This document shows, one piece after another, positions 11,069 to 22,866 of a stretch of 64,000 nt of DNA. The translations under genes were made by a program, and so were the position numbers. A model generated the notes under the pieces. The model was not told where the DNA came from. It saw only the letters and a list, made by a program, of their open reading frames with translations, and ran no database searches. This stretch comes from Porphyra umbilicalis (taxonomy: Eukaryota > Rhodophyta > Bangiophyceae > Bangiales > Bangiaceae), in the NCBI GenBank assembly GCA_002049455.2, contig KV918774.1, positions 372,001 to 436,000 on the forward strand, written 5' to 3'. Position 1 is the first letter of the stretch; the number at the start of each line of letters is the position of its first letter.

Positions 11069-13938
11069 TATAAGAGGTCTGTCGTGGAGGGAGACTTTCC
11101 ATCATCTGGCGCCTGCATCAAGGAGAAGAAGGCTGTGAGCTTTGTCTCCTTTGGTGCGGTTGCCGCAACACCTTCCACCTCTCCAGGCGCGAAGAACACG
11201 GGCTGCTGGTTCTCCAAGTGAACGGGCATCTTCATCACCGCAGGGTCACGAAAGATAACTGGATTGGACAGTCCCCTCCACACTGCTTCGCACTCAGCAA
11301 TCCATCTGGCGTCCAGATACTCCTGTATTTCATCTCTGGGCTGCCGTCCGACCTCTTCGCCCCCTTCGTCGTCCCGAGTCGCTGCTACAACCGACACCAT
11401 GGCCTTATCCGGTCCCTTGTAAATATACTTGTAAATGTACTTGACAACAGCGACAGAGGAAACGATCTCCAGATTGATGTGGCAATCAAATTTCTCCAGA
11501 AGCAGCGGGGAGTAGGGCACAATCCACGAATTGTCGATCTGCGACGCGCGATTGCCACGTGTGAAGGCCACGGACTCCCCTCCGTCCTGCGGCGAGCGCC
11601 TCCGGTAGTTTGGATAGGAGTCCTCGGTGGCCGTTGTGGCCGATGCGAGGTCCTTGGGAAACTTTTTGGAGCAGCTACCATCCATACCCATGCGCGGCGA
11701 AGCCACGTTGTGGGATCCGCATGGCCCATGCACCATGTGCTTCAGCACTTTAGCACGCAGTGATGGGCTGTCGCTCTCTTTTGGGATCTCGGCGCGGATG
11801 AACTTGTCGTACGCATCTGCCGTCTGAGGCACATCTTGCCGGCGCAGGATGACCAGCCAGTGAGCGTGCGGCAGGCCACGCTTCTGGAACTCAATGGTCA
11901 TCACGAATGCCAGACAATAGCCACACACATTGTCCTCCTTAATCATTTTGATCACCTCTTTCAGCTTCATTTTGAAAACGCGTGTGATCAAATCTGGGCG
12001 ATCGTTCGGCGTCTGGTTCGGCAGCAGTGCATCCTGAATCTCTTTCCACTGAGGATTGCAGGTGAATGTCCCGAAGAGGGCTGGCTTGCCAAAGGCACGT
12101 ACGACAGCCATGGAGTCCGCAAAGTTCTCAGCCATGTACCTCGGGCTCGCAACATGCGATGCGTGCAAGAGGACTCCTTTTCCGATCCGCCCCGTTGCGG
12201 CCGAGCCATCCCTGACAGCGTCCACCACGCGACTATACATTTCACACCGTAGGCTTTTCTGGTTTAGCCGCTGCCAGAGCAGGCGGGCGTGCTCGACTTT
12301 GATAAATTGATCGACCACATATTCACCCCAGAGCCGCTTGCAGCGCTGTAGGTAGGCGAACTGGCCCTCCCGAGTGAACAGATGATACGCCATGAAGTCG
12401 AGCTGACTCACTTTCTTGCCTCCCCGGGTTTTTCGAATCCCATCATGCCATCCATCGGTGCCCAGTGGGAAAAGCAGAGGAAACCGTGTCGGATCAAACC
12501 AAGAGTTCATAAAGCTCACCTTGCGCAGGATTCCTTGCGGAGCGGCCCCTTCAGGTGGCGCGCGAACCATGAGGACAACATCCCGCTTGAGCTCCCCGGA
12601 ATGTCCCGTACCTTGCGGCATCGACGGCACATCCAAATCACTCTGAGGCACAACGGCGGCCACCTCTCCGTTGGTACTCGCCGCATCGTTGTACACGCGG
12701 ACGTGACATCCCGCTGGAACAGCATTCGCGTGCACAACGACACGAAGGCTGGGAACAGGTCTGCCGGTGGTAGCTTCAATCTCCTGCACGCGCTCGCGAG
12801 CCGTGAGAAACTGCTTCACCAGGTTGTTTTCCCTCAAGAGCATGCCATAGAGCATTTGAACGGCGTCAAAGAGCCCCCGCGAGGTCGTATCCAGCTCACT
12901 CACAGGGATGCGGCCAAATCCCAATTGGCCACCTCTCCCGTGAGCAACAGCACGGCACACAGCGGCCAACCGCTCGCCGTTCTCCTCAGAATCCAAGAAG
13001 TACGCTTGAAGGAAAGAGGCTTCGCGCCCTTCAGCTGCAAGGAGGGGGCCAGCGTAGTGAGTGAGCTTTCCATGTAGGCGCACGGCGGGCTCCCAGCCGC
13101 TTCCTCCAGGAAGCGGCGGGGGTGATTTTCCCTGGGAAGAAGTCAGGGCCATGGCATTGTTCAAGAGTCGAAAATTATTTGCCATTGTTCTGCCTTGTGC
13201 GGTCTCCCCCAGTGCCCATGCCCGCAGCGGCTCGGGAGGATCAGGGAACGCCGGAAGGTCCACGGATCCGTTTCCACAGCAAATTGAGAAAAGCGGGCGG
13301 CTCTCGGAAGAGGACTTCAGGCGTTCATCCATCCAGTGGTACGCCTTGCACTTCTGGCAGACAACGTCCATGTCACCAAAGTGGGACGGCTCTACATCGT
13401 AGCCCTCGACGCCAGAGAAGATCTCAGCCGCGCAAAGACCCCGCGGCCGAGCAGTCCCTTCCATGCCGGCCGTCTCCACATCGTTCTCGGAGCGCTCGCT
13501 ATCTGACGAAAGGGCGTCGATAGCCTCACGGCTACGGAGGTCAGCCCTAGCTGCTGAGCCATGGGCGCTAGCTACTGCAGCACCCGCTTGCAACCGGCGC
13601 CGCGCTGCAGCATGGGCAGCAGTATTCTCGGCTTGCACAGACGCGGAAGCTTCTGGATCAGTGTCGCGAAGACGTTTTCGGCGCCTCGCCCGGTTCGCTG
13701 CAGCCCTCTCGCGCGCGGCCGCCGCAGCCACGGGATCCTGCGCCAGGCGTGCCCTTCGTGCTGCGTCTTGCTCGCGTCTCCGACGTCGCTTTTCGTCCAT
13801 GGCGGTGCTCAGCGCAAGTGCACGATCAATTTCAACTTGTGCAGCCACAACAGAGGTGACACCTGCTGCATTTTGTGGTTCACTTGCAGGCAACTCCCTA
13901 CTCGCGACAGGTCGAATTTCATCGTCGGAGTCCGCCAT
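11069..13938 (-). CDS. Helitron RepHel, N-terminal Rep half
   Basis: This is the HUH-endonuclease half of a Helitron transposase. From ATG at 13938 (MADSDDE...) it has an Arg/Ala-rich N-terminus with repeated RRR/AAR words, a CxxC element (VCQKCKAYHWMDER), and the Helitron-like N domain. The HUH motif is His691-Ala-His693 in RGLPHAHWLVIL (about 11849-11880). The two-tyrosine motif KYIYKYIYKG (11415-11442) supplies the presumed catalytic Tyr834 and Tyr838. The frame is cut at 11069 by the TA-flanked element; the last native residues are DLLY. Downstream frame to 10981 is element sequence. Joined to 10285-7982 the protein would be 1723 residues, a normal Helitron RepHel length. Only one insertion breaks it, so the copy is young. 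Confidence 0.93.
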
Positions 13939-15098
13939 GTTGCATGAAGTACGCGACGAAAACAACTACAAAGTTATTCCCACGCACGCCAAATTAACGT
14001 ACGATGGATAACTATCTGGTGGTCCCGCGAGATCGAAAGTGCAAGGGCTTCGCGTGATTCCAAAATCGGTCGCTCTCGAGATCCACAAGGTCCCCCCTCA
14101 ACCACGTACTCAGTCCAGCTCAAGATAACAGCACGGGCAACAGATTCCAATTTGGATGACGAAATCGTGGCGCGCTCAGGGCAGGAGGCGGGTCAGCGCA
14201 GGGTCGGTCTTTGTGGGGACACGCGAAGCCGTCCGTCCCGCACCGTCACAAATTTGGGCAGCGCTTCGCGCGAAATCAAAACAGGGTCGTGGCGCAGTGC
14301 CGGCCGCAAAGGGTCCCCCGTTCATAAATCGAACAGGGCCTTCGCTCCTCTGTCCACCGGCAGTAGTCCCTCACGGGTACCGACTGCCGGATTGGTCCTC
14401 CCGACCGAAAGCCCGAAAGCTCACGGCCGAGACACCAGGGTGTGAGGAGGGATCTGTCCTGGGAAGCAATCCTGGTGGTGTGAGAACCAACCAAAAGTTG
14501 CAACCTCAAGATCCCTTGCGAATTGTACGGGCGCCCCAAAACCCGTTATATGCCCGAAGCAATCGGCAGGGCGACGACCGTACAAAACAGCAAACGAAAG
14601 TCCGGTCCGAATTGTGAACTCCCCCCTCCAACAGTCGATCAGTCAAACCGGTCTCGGTCTGCGGCCCGGCGCCCGACAGGGGCGCCTTGCCGTCGGCGTG
14701 TCGGGCACGCCCGCCAAGAACCAATCGCGCCGGTGATGGCGCGCGGGATCAAGACGGGCGCGACGGCGGCGACGCCAGGAATCCGAGATGCACGGTGCAA
14801 AGGATTTCGAGTGTGAAGTGGCATCGACACTCCACTCGCCAAAGATATGCAGACCTGATCGTACGTTGGCACACTGGCGCGAAAAAAAAATGTGAGCGTA
14901 ATGTTCCTGCTGTGGCGCAAAAGAAATGCAACCGTTTCGGCTAGATTCTGATCCAAGCGTCCCTCGAAATCACTGGGCCCGCCTCCACCGATTTGGCAGC
15001 GGATCGTCTGCAAGCGCCCCAAGCCAGCGTTCGCCGCTTGGCAACCGGGCCACGCGCACTTCCAAAGTGGGCACGCCTCGCGGACGCGAAACAAAAAT
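13939..15098. other. No gene recognised
   Basis: This is mixed-composition DNA upstream of the Helitron gene and downstream of the zinc-finger gene. It must contain the Helitron 5' end, but that end has only a TC signature and no inverted repeat, so I cannot place it. No frame shows coding sense. Confidence 0.4.
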
Positions 15099-15914
15099 TT
15101 ACTTCTCCAAATTCAAGCGAACAGCAGTCGAAGCGTGGCGTCGACTCTGCATGTGGGTGGCCAAATGGCCAGCCGATTCAAAAGCCCTGTCACACGTCCC
15201 ACAATGGGGTGTCCCAGCGTGCTCGGCTGCCTTGCGTTGATGGCCCGAGGACGCCTTGTGGGCCAACATATTCTTGGCACTGGTGCAATCGACTTTGCAA
15301 GTCTTACAGTGCCACACTTGTGGCTTGCGTCGCCTCGCCTTCTTTTCGGCGCGCGTGGCCCGGGCTTCGATCGCCCGGGCCGTGCGAGGACGAATGCCGG
15401 CCACCTGCCGGGGCTCTGGGACGGCGGCCCCGCCGCCACTCGCAGCAAACGCCGCCACGCGGCGAGGAGCGAAGGGGTCAGACGTCTCTTCCACAGTCCC
15501 AACAGCTGGCCCGCCGCCACCCTGCGTCGCGCGGCCGCCCGCCCAAACCGAATTGGGTGGCCCAGCTGAAAGCCCACCCCGCCGCGGTGGCAACAGAAGC
15601 GACAGCGGACGGCTGGCCGCCTCGGATGAGGCGACCGGCCCCGCCTGGGCCACAAAGGGCCCGTCGCGACCAGGCAGAGGCGGAGCGACCGCCGCCCAGG
15701 GCAGGGGCGCTGGCACAAACGGCACAGCCCCGCCGACCGACTGGGCGTCGGACGCCGCCGCGACGCGCTCAGGCGATGGGGGGGGGGTGGCCAGCGTCGT
15801 GTGCGCGGCTGGGGTGGGGTGGCCGCCGGGGGAGGGGGTGCGCGAGCCGGTTGGCAGGCGGGGGATTCGAGACTCAGGGCTCAGGGGCCCGGGGGATGAG
15901 GGGGAGGAGGCCAT
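15099..15914 (-). CDS. Protein with two C-terminal U1-like C2H2 zinc fingers
   Basis: 271 residues from ATG (15914) to TAA (15099). The first 170 residues are a Pro/Ala/Ser-rich disordered region, followed by a basic stretch (RATRAEKKARRRK). Two tandem fingers with C-x2-C-x12-H-x5-H spacing follow: HCKTCKVDCTSAKNMLAH...H and HCGTCDRAFESAGHLATH...H. This spacing is typical of the U1/matrin class that binds double-stranded RNA or DNA. The frame is intact and codon use is strongly GC-biased. No partner gene is adjacent, and it lies between transposons, so it could be a host gene or a transposon passenger. The specific function is unknown. Confidence 0.75.
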   Translation of the reverse strand: MASSPSSPGPLSPESRIPRLPTGSRTPSPGGHPTPAAHTTLATPPPSPERVAAASDAQSVGGAVPFVPAPLPWAAVAPPLPGRDGPFVAQAGPVASSEAASRPLSLLLPPRRGGLSAGPPNSVWAGGRATQGGGGPAVGTVEETSDPFAPRRVAAFAASGGGAAVPEPRQVAGIRPRTARAIEARATRAEKKARRRKPQVWHCKTCKVDCTSAKNMLAHKASSGHQRKAAEHAGTPHCGTCDRAFESAGHLATHMQSRRHASTAVRLNLEK

Positions 15915-16243
15915 TGCGTTGGCTCCTGAAGGGTGCTTGGCGGGTCGAAAGCTGCTCGAGCTCCATGGTGTTGCTGGGTGCGCTTAAATTCATGGGTGGC
16001 TGCGCCCCGGCCGCCTTTTCCGGCGGTGCCACTGCTGCCCGTCATCTGAGTCCTGGCCTCACTGGAGCCTCGTACAGGCCCCAATCGTAAGAAAAATGAG
16101 GGTTTCATGCCTGACACCCTGGGGGAGGAGTTGACTGCGAACGTATCTGGCTGGGCGACCGCAGAATACTTTCGCCATGTCATCAACCGCTCCTTTCCTT
16201 TGGTCTGCAACGTACAGCGCGCGCTGCAACCAGCAAATTGACT

Positions 16244-16455
16244 CTGTAAGACCATAAGCTGACCGTTTCATTAAGTCCTCGTCAGATCCAAGTCATCGAC
16301 CAGCCTGAAGGCGCTGTCAGTGAAGCTGTCAGACCGTAAGCTGTCCGTTTTATTTTGGTCCTCGTCAGATCCAAGTCATCTACCAGCCCGAAGGCGCTGT
16401 GAGGCAGTCAGCCGACCGGCTCAGTTCGGTGCTCGTCAGACAGATCCAAGTCATC
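16244..16455 (+). repeat. Three diverged tandem repeats of 75-83 bp
   Basis: Each unit contains GTCAGATCCAAGTCATC-like and CCAGCC(T/C)GAAGGCGCTGT words. The period is 83 bp between the first two copies and about 75 bp to the partial third. The array lies about 300 bp upstream of the ORF at 16751, so it could hold repeated regulatory sites; that is inference. Confidence 0.8.
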
Positions 16456-16699
16456 GCAGGGGGTCAGGTCGGTCCGTCGCGACGGTTTGGAATTACTGTC
16501 AGGCATCGCAAAAGAGTGAACTCCAGCTAAGCCGCGTCGGATGTAGGTGGGATGACCCGAGCATGTGGCGCGAGCAGCGCCGCCGCAAGTGCATAAAAAA
16601 AGGCCGCCCGCTTGCCTACGGCGCGAGTACCAGGCTCGTTGTGCCTGCCCCCCCCTCTCCCATCACCCACAAACCCCCCACTTTTGGCAAGCAGACTTG

Positions 16700-16720
16700 C
16701 CCCCCCCCCCCCCCCCCCCC
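16700..16720 (+). repeat. C-homopolymer of about 21 bases
   Basis: A long C-run lies in the leader, 30 bp before the start codon at 16751. Its length is probably unstable or mis-assembled. Confidence 0.8.
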
Positions 16721-16750
16721 TGACGACTCCCTCCCCCTCTGCGGATCGAT

Positions 16751-17284
16751 ATGCGCCGGTCTCTATCAGAGGTCCACCGCGTCTTGTCGGAGCTAGAACG
16801 GCTCCGCAAGCGGCGTCGGGTGTGGGGCGCCGGCCGCATTGGCGCCCGGATGAGCGCGGCCGAGGAGGCCGTGCTCCGCGCGGAGGAATTGGACTACCGC
16901 GAGGGGGGCGACAACTACAGACACTGGGACTACTTTTGGACGAACGTCTTTATTGGGGATTTCGTGTCAATTGACCCCCTCAGCTACGTCGTGCTCGGGT
17001 CCTACGGGGAGTCGTTCGCTCGGTGGGCTGACCAGCGGGCATTGGGCGAGCTCATCGAGCTCCACACCAACCCCCCCAAGATCGTCATGATGGCGGACCA
17101 GGAGTGGGAGCTGAACCACCACCTTTGGGACGAAGAGGTCGGGCCCACTGACCCCATCACGCATTTCTTTTTTTTTGTGTATGAGGGCGGTGCGCGTTGC
17201 ATGTCGGAGATGGAGCGAGAGGAGCGTGAAGAGGCGGTCATGACTTACGACACGCACCACCCCGGTGGTCCGGGCGGTCAGTGA
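16751..17284 (+). CDS. Hypothetical 177-residue acidic protein
   Basis: The frame runs from ATG 16751 to TGA 17284 without interruption. The N-terminus is basic and probably helical (RRSLSEVHRVLSELERLRKRRR). An aromatic, acidic core follows (DYREGGDNYRHWDYFW, then WADQRALGELIELHT and EWELNHHLWDEEV), and the C-terminus is Glu-rich, ending in HHPGGPGGQ. No signal peptide or membrane segment is visible. The balanced amino-acid composition differs from the low-complexity frames around it, which argues that it is a true protein. I do not recognise the family. It could be a transposon-carried ORF, since both flanks are repeats. Confidence 0.6.
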   Translation: MRRSLSEVHRVLSELERLRKRRRVWGAGRIGARMSAAEEAVLRAEELDYREGGDNYRHWDYFWTNVFIGDFVSIDPLSYVVLGSYGESFARWADQRALGELIELHTNPPKIVMMADQEWELNHHLWDEEVGPTDPITHFFFFVYEGGARCMSEMEREEREEAVMTYDTHHPGGPGGQ

Positions 17285-17470
17285 GTAGCTCGTCGTAGTT
17301 AGTTTTCTGTTGTCATTCGTCTGAAAAAGCGTCAATTGTTGGGTACATAATTCTGTCATAGGGGCTGGAATTCCGACCGATCTGCACTTCATGTGCACGC
17401 CGTGTCATGAATTTATCAAATACGCGTGAACACTGGCCCCTGCCTGCCTGGAGTCGGGTGTGAAAAACTG

Positions 17471-17620
17471 ACACTGTTGAACGATCAGCAATCCGGGGTG
17501 GTCGCGGACGGACAAAGTAGCCTACAAGCGTCTTTAAGAGAGTAGACACTGTTGAACGATCAGCAATCCGGGGTGGTCGCGGACGGACAAAGTAGCCTAC
17601 AAGCGTCTTTAAGAGAGTAG
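17471..17620 (+). repeat. Perfect 75-bp tandem duplication
   Basis: Bases 17471-17545 and 17546-17620 are identical. The unit begins ACACTGTTGAACGATC and ends TTTAAGAGAGTAG. A 147-residue minus-strand frame crosses it, but that frame only reflects the duplication. Perfect identity implies a recent event or a collapsed or expanded assembly. Confidence 0.95.
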
Positions 17621-18883
17621 AAGAGGGGTGGGCATGGATGTGCTGTTTGCAACGGCACAGCGGGCAAACGCGGCCTGTCATTGCCCTGTTCTGCGACAAG
17701 ACTGCCCTTTTGACTTGGCGGGTGACGACGTGGTGCGTTGGCAGCGCGTGGTGCATCCCCTTCGAGAGTTCAACCGGTGCGAATCAGTTCCCACGAGTCC
17801 TGGGTGCACCTAAAAACTGATTTGCACAGTTTTTAACGTGCAAAATTGGTTGGTGCCAGTTTCGGCAAAAATAGCAATTTTAACCAGTTACAACCAGTTA
17901 CGCTAAACCAGTTGCCCATCCCTAACCGTGACCTCCTAGCTCGGCCGCCCGGAGACTGCCGTGACTGGGATCTGGCGATCCCATTGGCTGATGCCTGTAG
18001 ATTGATTTGGCGGCCCCGATTTCGTCGTTTTGCCGGGGGCAGTCCCAGACTCGGGCCGTGGCCCCCATTGAGCAATTTTTGCACCGTTTGAATGGACTGG
18101 ACGATTTTTGAACCGGCCGAGCCCCTGTCCAGTGCAGCCGCAAGCCACATTGCCGCCGAGTGCCGACCGCACGTGCGGCAGGGTGCTTTCCCGCATGGCG
18201 GGATGGGACCCTGTGGGCGGCTGGGGGGGGGCCGTCCCTCCACCACCGAGGGGCAGTGGTCACCCTTCCGTTGTTGGATCGCCCTGACGTCACCCGCGCG
18301 TATCTCGCGGCGCTGATTCGGCCGTCCCACCCCGCCCACCCCCAGTGCCCCATCGTCTCTTTTGGGGACAAACGGCATCGCGGCGTTTCGATGGCGATTG
18401 TCCCATCGTATTTGGCCATCGCGGATCTCATCGCCGATCCCAATACGATGGTGTCCTGGTCCCTCGATGTGAATCAAAATCCGACTTTACTTTATTCGCA
18501 GGAGGTCGTGGTTCGGAGAAAACCCGAGAGCTCCCCCGTTTCTCCGCTGTGAGCAGCTGGAAGCGATGCGGAACCGCTCGTGATCCGGGAGCACGAGCTT
18601 GCTTGCTCTCTCCCTCCCTTGGACTCGCGGAGCATCGCCAGCTCTTGGCAGGTTTGTGGTTCACGTTACTTCGCGGCACCCTACGTGGCCGTCCCTGGGA
18701 GTCGTAGTAGTGACGTGGCTGACGTCTCTGGGCGCTCATCAGAGGAAAACACTAGTGACGGTGCGACCAGCTCACCACGGCGACGCCCCCCAAGGTAGCC
18801 CTCCGAAGGAACGCGGGGCGAGGAGATAGAGACGGCGCGAGATGGAACGCGAAAGAGTCGAAAAAAACGAGTCTTTGTTTGAC
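17621..18883. other. No gene; contains a dispersed repeat fragment
   Basis: Bases about 18345-18452 hold a sequence related to 42352-42410 (a frame reading PIVPFGDKRHR in both). In this copy CCATCGTATT (18404) is matched by AATACGATGG (18443), so it may be a small inverted-repeat element. No coding gene was seen. The 3' end of the transposase gene that stops at 18884 must lie here. Confidence 0.45.
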
Positions 18884-21800
18884 TTAGTCCCTCGGACAGA
18901 AGGCATTCTCATAGTAATACATCGCTCGCCTCTCTTGCACCGAGGCGCTGTACCTCGCCGGTAGCGCCTTGACACCCTTGCGCTTAGTGAGCTCCGCAAA
19001 GTCTGGCACGACGTGGACGACGCGGCGAACGCGGGAGATGGGCACAGCCGACACTGACCAGTCGCCGTCCACCTCCGCCGGCACCTTCCACTTCAAACGC
19101 GTGCAGTCACGCTCTCCGAGCGGGCAGTCCTTGTCCGCCTGCACCTCCTCCATATTACAAACAATGGCCACATCCTCTTCCTTGAAGCGAATGAGTGCCC
19201 GCACCTCCCCGAAGTGGGTGGGTGCGGTGGACTCCCCGGTCTCCTCATCTGTCACTGGTGCCTCCCCGCTCACGGTGTAGGTGATGGCATCAAGCCACGG
19301 CCCCTTGCGACGATAGTCCATCGAAGCGCGCAGAGTCTGCCGCAGCCGCGTCCCGCAGTCGAGCATCGCGGAGAACGTGACCTGGCCGAGTACCGGGACT
19401 TTGTCGCTCGCACGCATACCGAGCACGGAGGTCAGGCGGCCGAGGCCCGGCCGTTGAGCCAGGCCGCCCACGGCGATGCGGGGCACCTTATGCACCGACC
19501 GCTTGCCCTCTGACGTGAGCTTGCCGCCGCGAGCAAGGGCACGACGGGCGCGGCGGAGCTTGTCCGCCTTAATGACGGCGGCGTCGATCTTGGCGTTCTT
19601 GGCGAGCACCGCCTGGGTACCCTGCGACTGCCTAGCAATCTGGGAGGTGAACGTACTCACCGCCTTGTTGGTCCTGTTGTAGAACCGCTTGTCCGTCTTG
19701 TGCCCCGCTTCATTGCTGCTCGTGTTGCCATTGCGGATGTTCCCGTGGTACTTGATGGCGCCAAGGATGTGCCTCAGGAGCTTGTGAATCTTCGGCGTGT
19801 GGACCTCCCCTAAGATGGGGCGCACAAAGTTCTTGATGAAGGATACGGCGTGGTCGGACAAGCTCTTGGCCTCATCAACGGTCATGTCGGGGGGGGTAGT
19901 AGCCGTTGTCCAGCCTGCAATGCGACCGTACAAGACCGCATACTCGGCGAACATCGCCGTCACAGCGTCCTCGAAAGGAGTGTCCCCCCAAACAGCCTTG
20001 TACGAGTCCCAGTCAAAGGAAAAACCGGGTGGCAGCTCGTCCTCGGACGAGTCCCCCCCCTCGTCAAAGGTGAGCTCGGGGACATCCTCCGTGGCGGCTC
20101 CCGGCGGCCCCGACGGCTGAAACACCTGGCTGTGGGCCCCCTGCCTCTGGGCCGGAACCTTTTCATTTGCTGCTGTCTTGGACTTGGCGCCATTCCTGCC
20201 CTTGGCGCACTTTTTGCGGCTGGTGCGCGCCGCCGACGCCTTGCTGTCAGCCGCCTCATCCGAGTCGTTCGACTCGCTGCCGTCCTTCGGCTCGCCAATC
20301 GAAAACACCTTAGCCACGGCGTGGGGCAAGATGAACACGCCGAGCCGCTGCTCCTCGCCGGTGAAGGACGCCTGCAGCTCATTGAGGGCGACGAGATACC
20401 TGTGGAGGTGCACGTAAGAATCGCATGGAAAACGAGCCGCAAAGGGAATACCAGTTGGCAGTACCGAGGCGGGGATGCAGTGGAAAGCATAGTCAGTACT
20501 TGCTATGGAGCATGCGGTCGTTGCAGCGCGGGGGCAGAACGAAAAACAAACGTAGAGGCCAGAAGCAGGGAAACGCACCCTGGTGCGTCCTTGCTCGCCT
20601 TGCAGCGTCGGCCCATCTCGTCAAAGCGTCTGTTGCACACACGGCACGCCGCTGTCGAGTTCAGCTTGGGCTTGTGGCCCTTGCATGCGTGAGAAAACAC
20701 GCGCACGAGACGATGCACCAACATGCGGGTGACGCCAAGGTCTAGTACCTGCGGCACGGGGTCGGACAGAAAGGAAAGGAGCGTTACAATGAGAACAGCA
20801 AGACAAGTGTCAATAATGGCCGACACCTGACGCAATGATAGAGCTGCACATCACAGCAATTGGCACACAAGAATAAGGATACATCAGAAGCACATCGGAG
20901 CACCGGACGGAGACGTACATGCAGAGCATCCAGACCTATCATCTTGTACAGCAGAAAAGGCTCCGTGGTCAGGCCCGCCATGCCGGCCAGGGCAGGAATC
21001 CTGCTGTGCGCGCTATGCTTCTTCTCGAGGTACAGGCGACGCGACGGCCTCTCTTTCTTGATGAGCAGGTTGGCCGCCTCAACCTGGTCCTGCGCCTCGG
21101 CTAGGGCGTCGCGGTCTGCGGCCTCCAAGGCCTGCGGTGCCCCCGCGAGCTGGACCGGCACCCGACACAGAGAGCAGGGAAAGGGAGTCTTGCCACCCTT
21201 CAGGCAGAGGATGCCCTTCTCTTCGGGTAAGTCACAAATGTAGAGCAACAGTCGAGGGAAAGCCAGCAGGGTGCGGTGTCCCACTCTGACCTTGACGCCC
21301 ACGTGACTGGCCGCCATGGCCGATCGAAAAACGAGATACAGAACTCGTTGTAAAAGGGCAGCACGGCGGCGCCTGGCGCGTACCTCCGCCCCAGGCTCCT
21401 TTCCCTTCTTTACGATGGGAATATAAGCGGCGGTGAGCCACAAGTCCTGTTCTGTAACCTCGTTTACAACTCGAATTCTTAACGGGTACAGGTTGTGTGC
21501 TGAGAGACAAAAACCAAAACATACAAAAATATCTTCCAAGACACAGAAAAGAAGAAATGGCAGAGAAATAGATGAGTTAGCATCCAGTGCATGCCAATCC
21601 AACCGCGGCAGCACCTAGGCCCATCGACGCACACACACCCTCGCCCGCCCCGCACTCCCCGCGACATCCAAACATACCGCCCGAGTCGGACACCCGGCTC
21701 GCGTCGCTGAAGCCATGAAGGCCAAGCACGAAGGCATTCTCATCGTTCTCGTTGATAACAGACGCCTCACAGAGTCTGAATGCGTCGCCGTCCATCGGAG

Positions 21801-22598
21801 ACTCGCGCTTGTTGGTGGGCGGGGCGGGGCGGTCACCGCCGCTCCAGAGCTTGACGCTCTTGGCCGCTCGCATGCGCTCGAGCGCCAGCTCCAGCACCGG
21901 CCGGAAGATGACCTGGAAGGTCTCACCGCCCTCAACCAAGTCAACCTTGAGCCACCCCTCATCCACGACCGCAGCGTCAATGTCGTCCCTCAACGCAGTG
22001 GTGAACGCCGTCGCGGAGTTGAAGGTGTCACGCATGCCCAAAAAGTGGCCGGCGTCGACTGGCTGGCCGGGTTTAGTGCGGTCCCATGCCACCAGCAGGT
22101 CAAAGAGCTTGGCTTGGTCGGCCAGAGACAGGCCCGCGCCGCCATGGGCCTCCATCGCGAAGCGCTCCACCAACCTCAAGCGAAATGAGTCGAACCTCCC
22201 TGGCAGGCACCCCTTACGCTTAGTGACGAGTGGGGAGTTGCTCTCCCAGTCGTCCATGTCCTCACAGTGCGCGCGGACCTCGGCCGCTAGCGTCGGGTAG
22301 TCGTAGCCAGTCGCCGTCGCCTCGGAGGCGCCATTGCCTCGCTTTCTCCTCTTGCGCGGCGGGCCGGCCGCCTGCTTCAGCCGCCGGGTTGCCTCGATGA
22401 TCTTGTCCATCTCCGCGACGGCGTTGTCGCCAGCGGCCTCGTCAAAGTCAAAGAGGTTTGGCCCATCTGTGAGGGAGTTGGCGGACGCGCCATTGGCCGC
22501 CACATGAGACTGCTGCGGAGAAAGCGGTGGTGGGGGCTGCGCAGGGGGATGGGGCGGAAGAGGCGGTGGCGGCAGCGGCGGCGGCAGCGGCGGCGGTA

Positions 22599-22633
<35 letters not shown>

Positions 22634-22866
22634 CGCGGCAGCGACGGCGGCGGCGGCGGCGGCAGCGACGGTGGCGGCGGCGGCGCCACGGGCGGCGGCG
22701 TCAAGGTGCTTGTCGCGCCACTTGTTTGCGGCGGAAGGCCACCTCCAACTTGGCGCTGTCTTGTCCTGTGGATTGTCTGGCGGTGCCAGACAAGCCCAGC
22801 ATATCCGTTGAGGACCTTTCCACAAAAAGAGCAGGTGAGCTTGGCAGACGTCGGGGGGGCGACCAT
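18884..22866 (-). CDS. CACTA/Plavaka-like DNA transposase, four exons
   Basis: Proposed exons are 22866-21678, 21499-20919, 20748-20579 and 20399-18884, giving 1151 residues. The introns (178, 170 and 179 bp) start GTATGT, GTACGT and GTGCGT and end CAG, and every junction keeps the codon phase. The N-terminus has one C2H2 finger (CSFCGKVLNGYAGLVWHRQTIH). A polyproline tract from a GGC repeat follows, then FRPVLELALERM and DGDAFRLCEAS. The next block, LYPLRIRVVN with an FPCSLCRVP motif, is typical of Tnp2/Plavaka transposases. Exon 4 contains PKIHKLLRHILGAIKYHGN with NEAGHK, then a C-terminal domain with CPLGERDCTRLKW and SRVRRVVHVVPDF. No terminal inverted repeats were found, so element limits are unknown. 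Superfamily placement rests on motif resemblance. Confidence 0.8.

Noticed and set aside
17313-17756. 147-residue minus-strand ORF with an internal repeat
   Set aside because: The repeat in the protein is simply the 75-bp DNA duplication, and no other sign of coding is seen.
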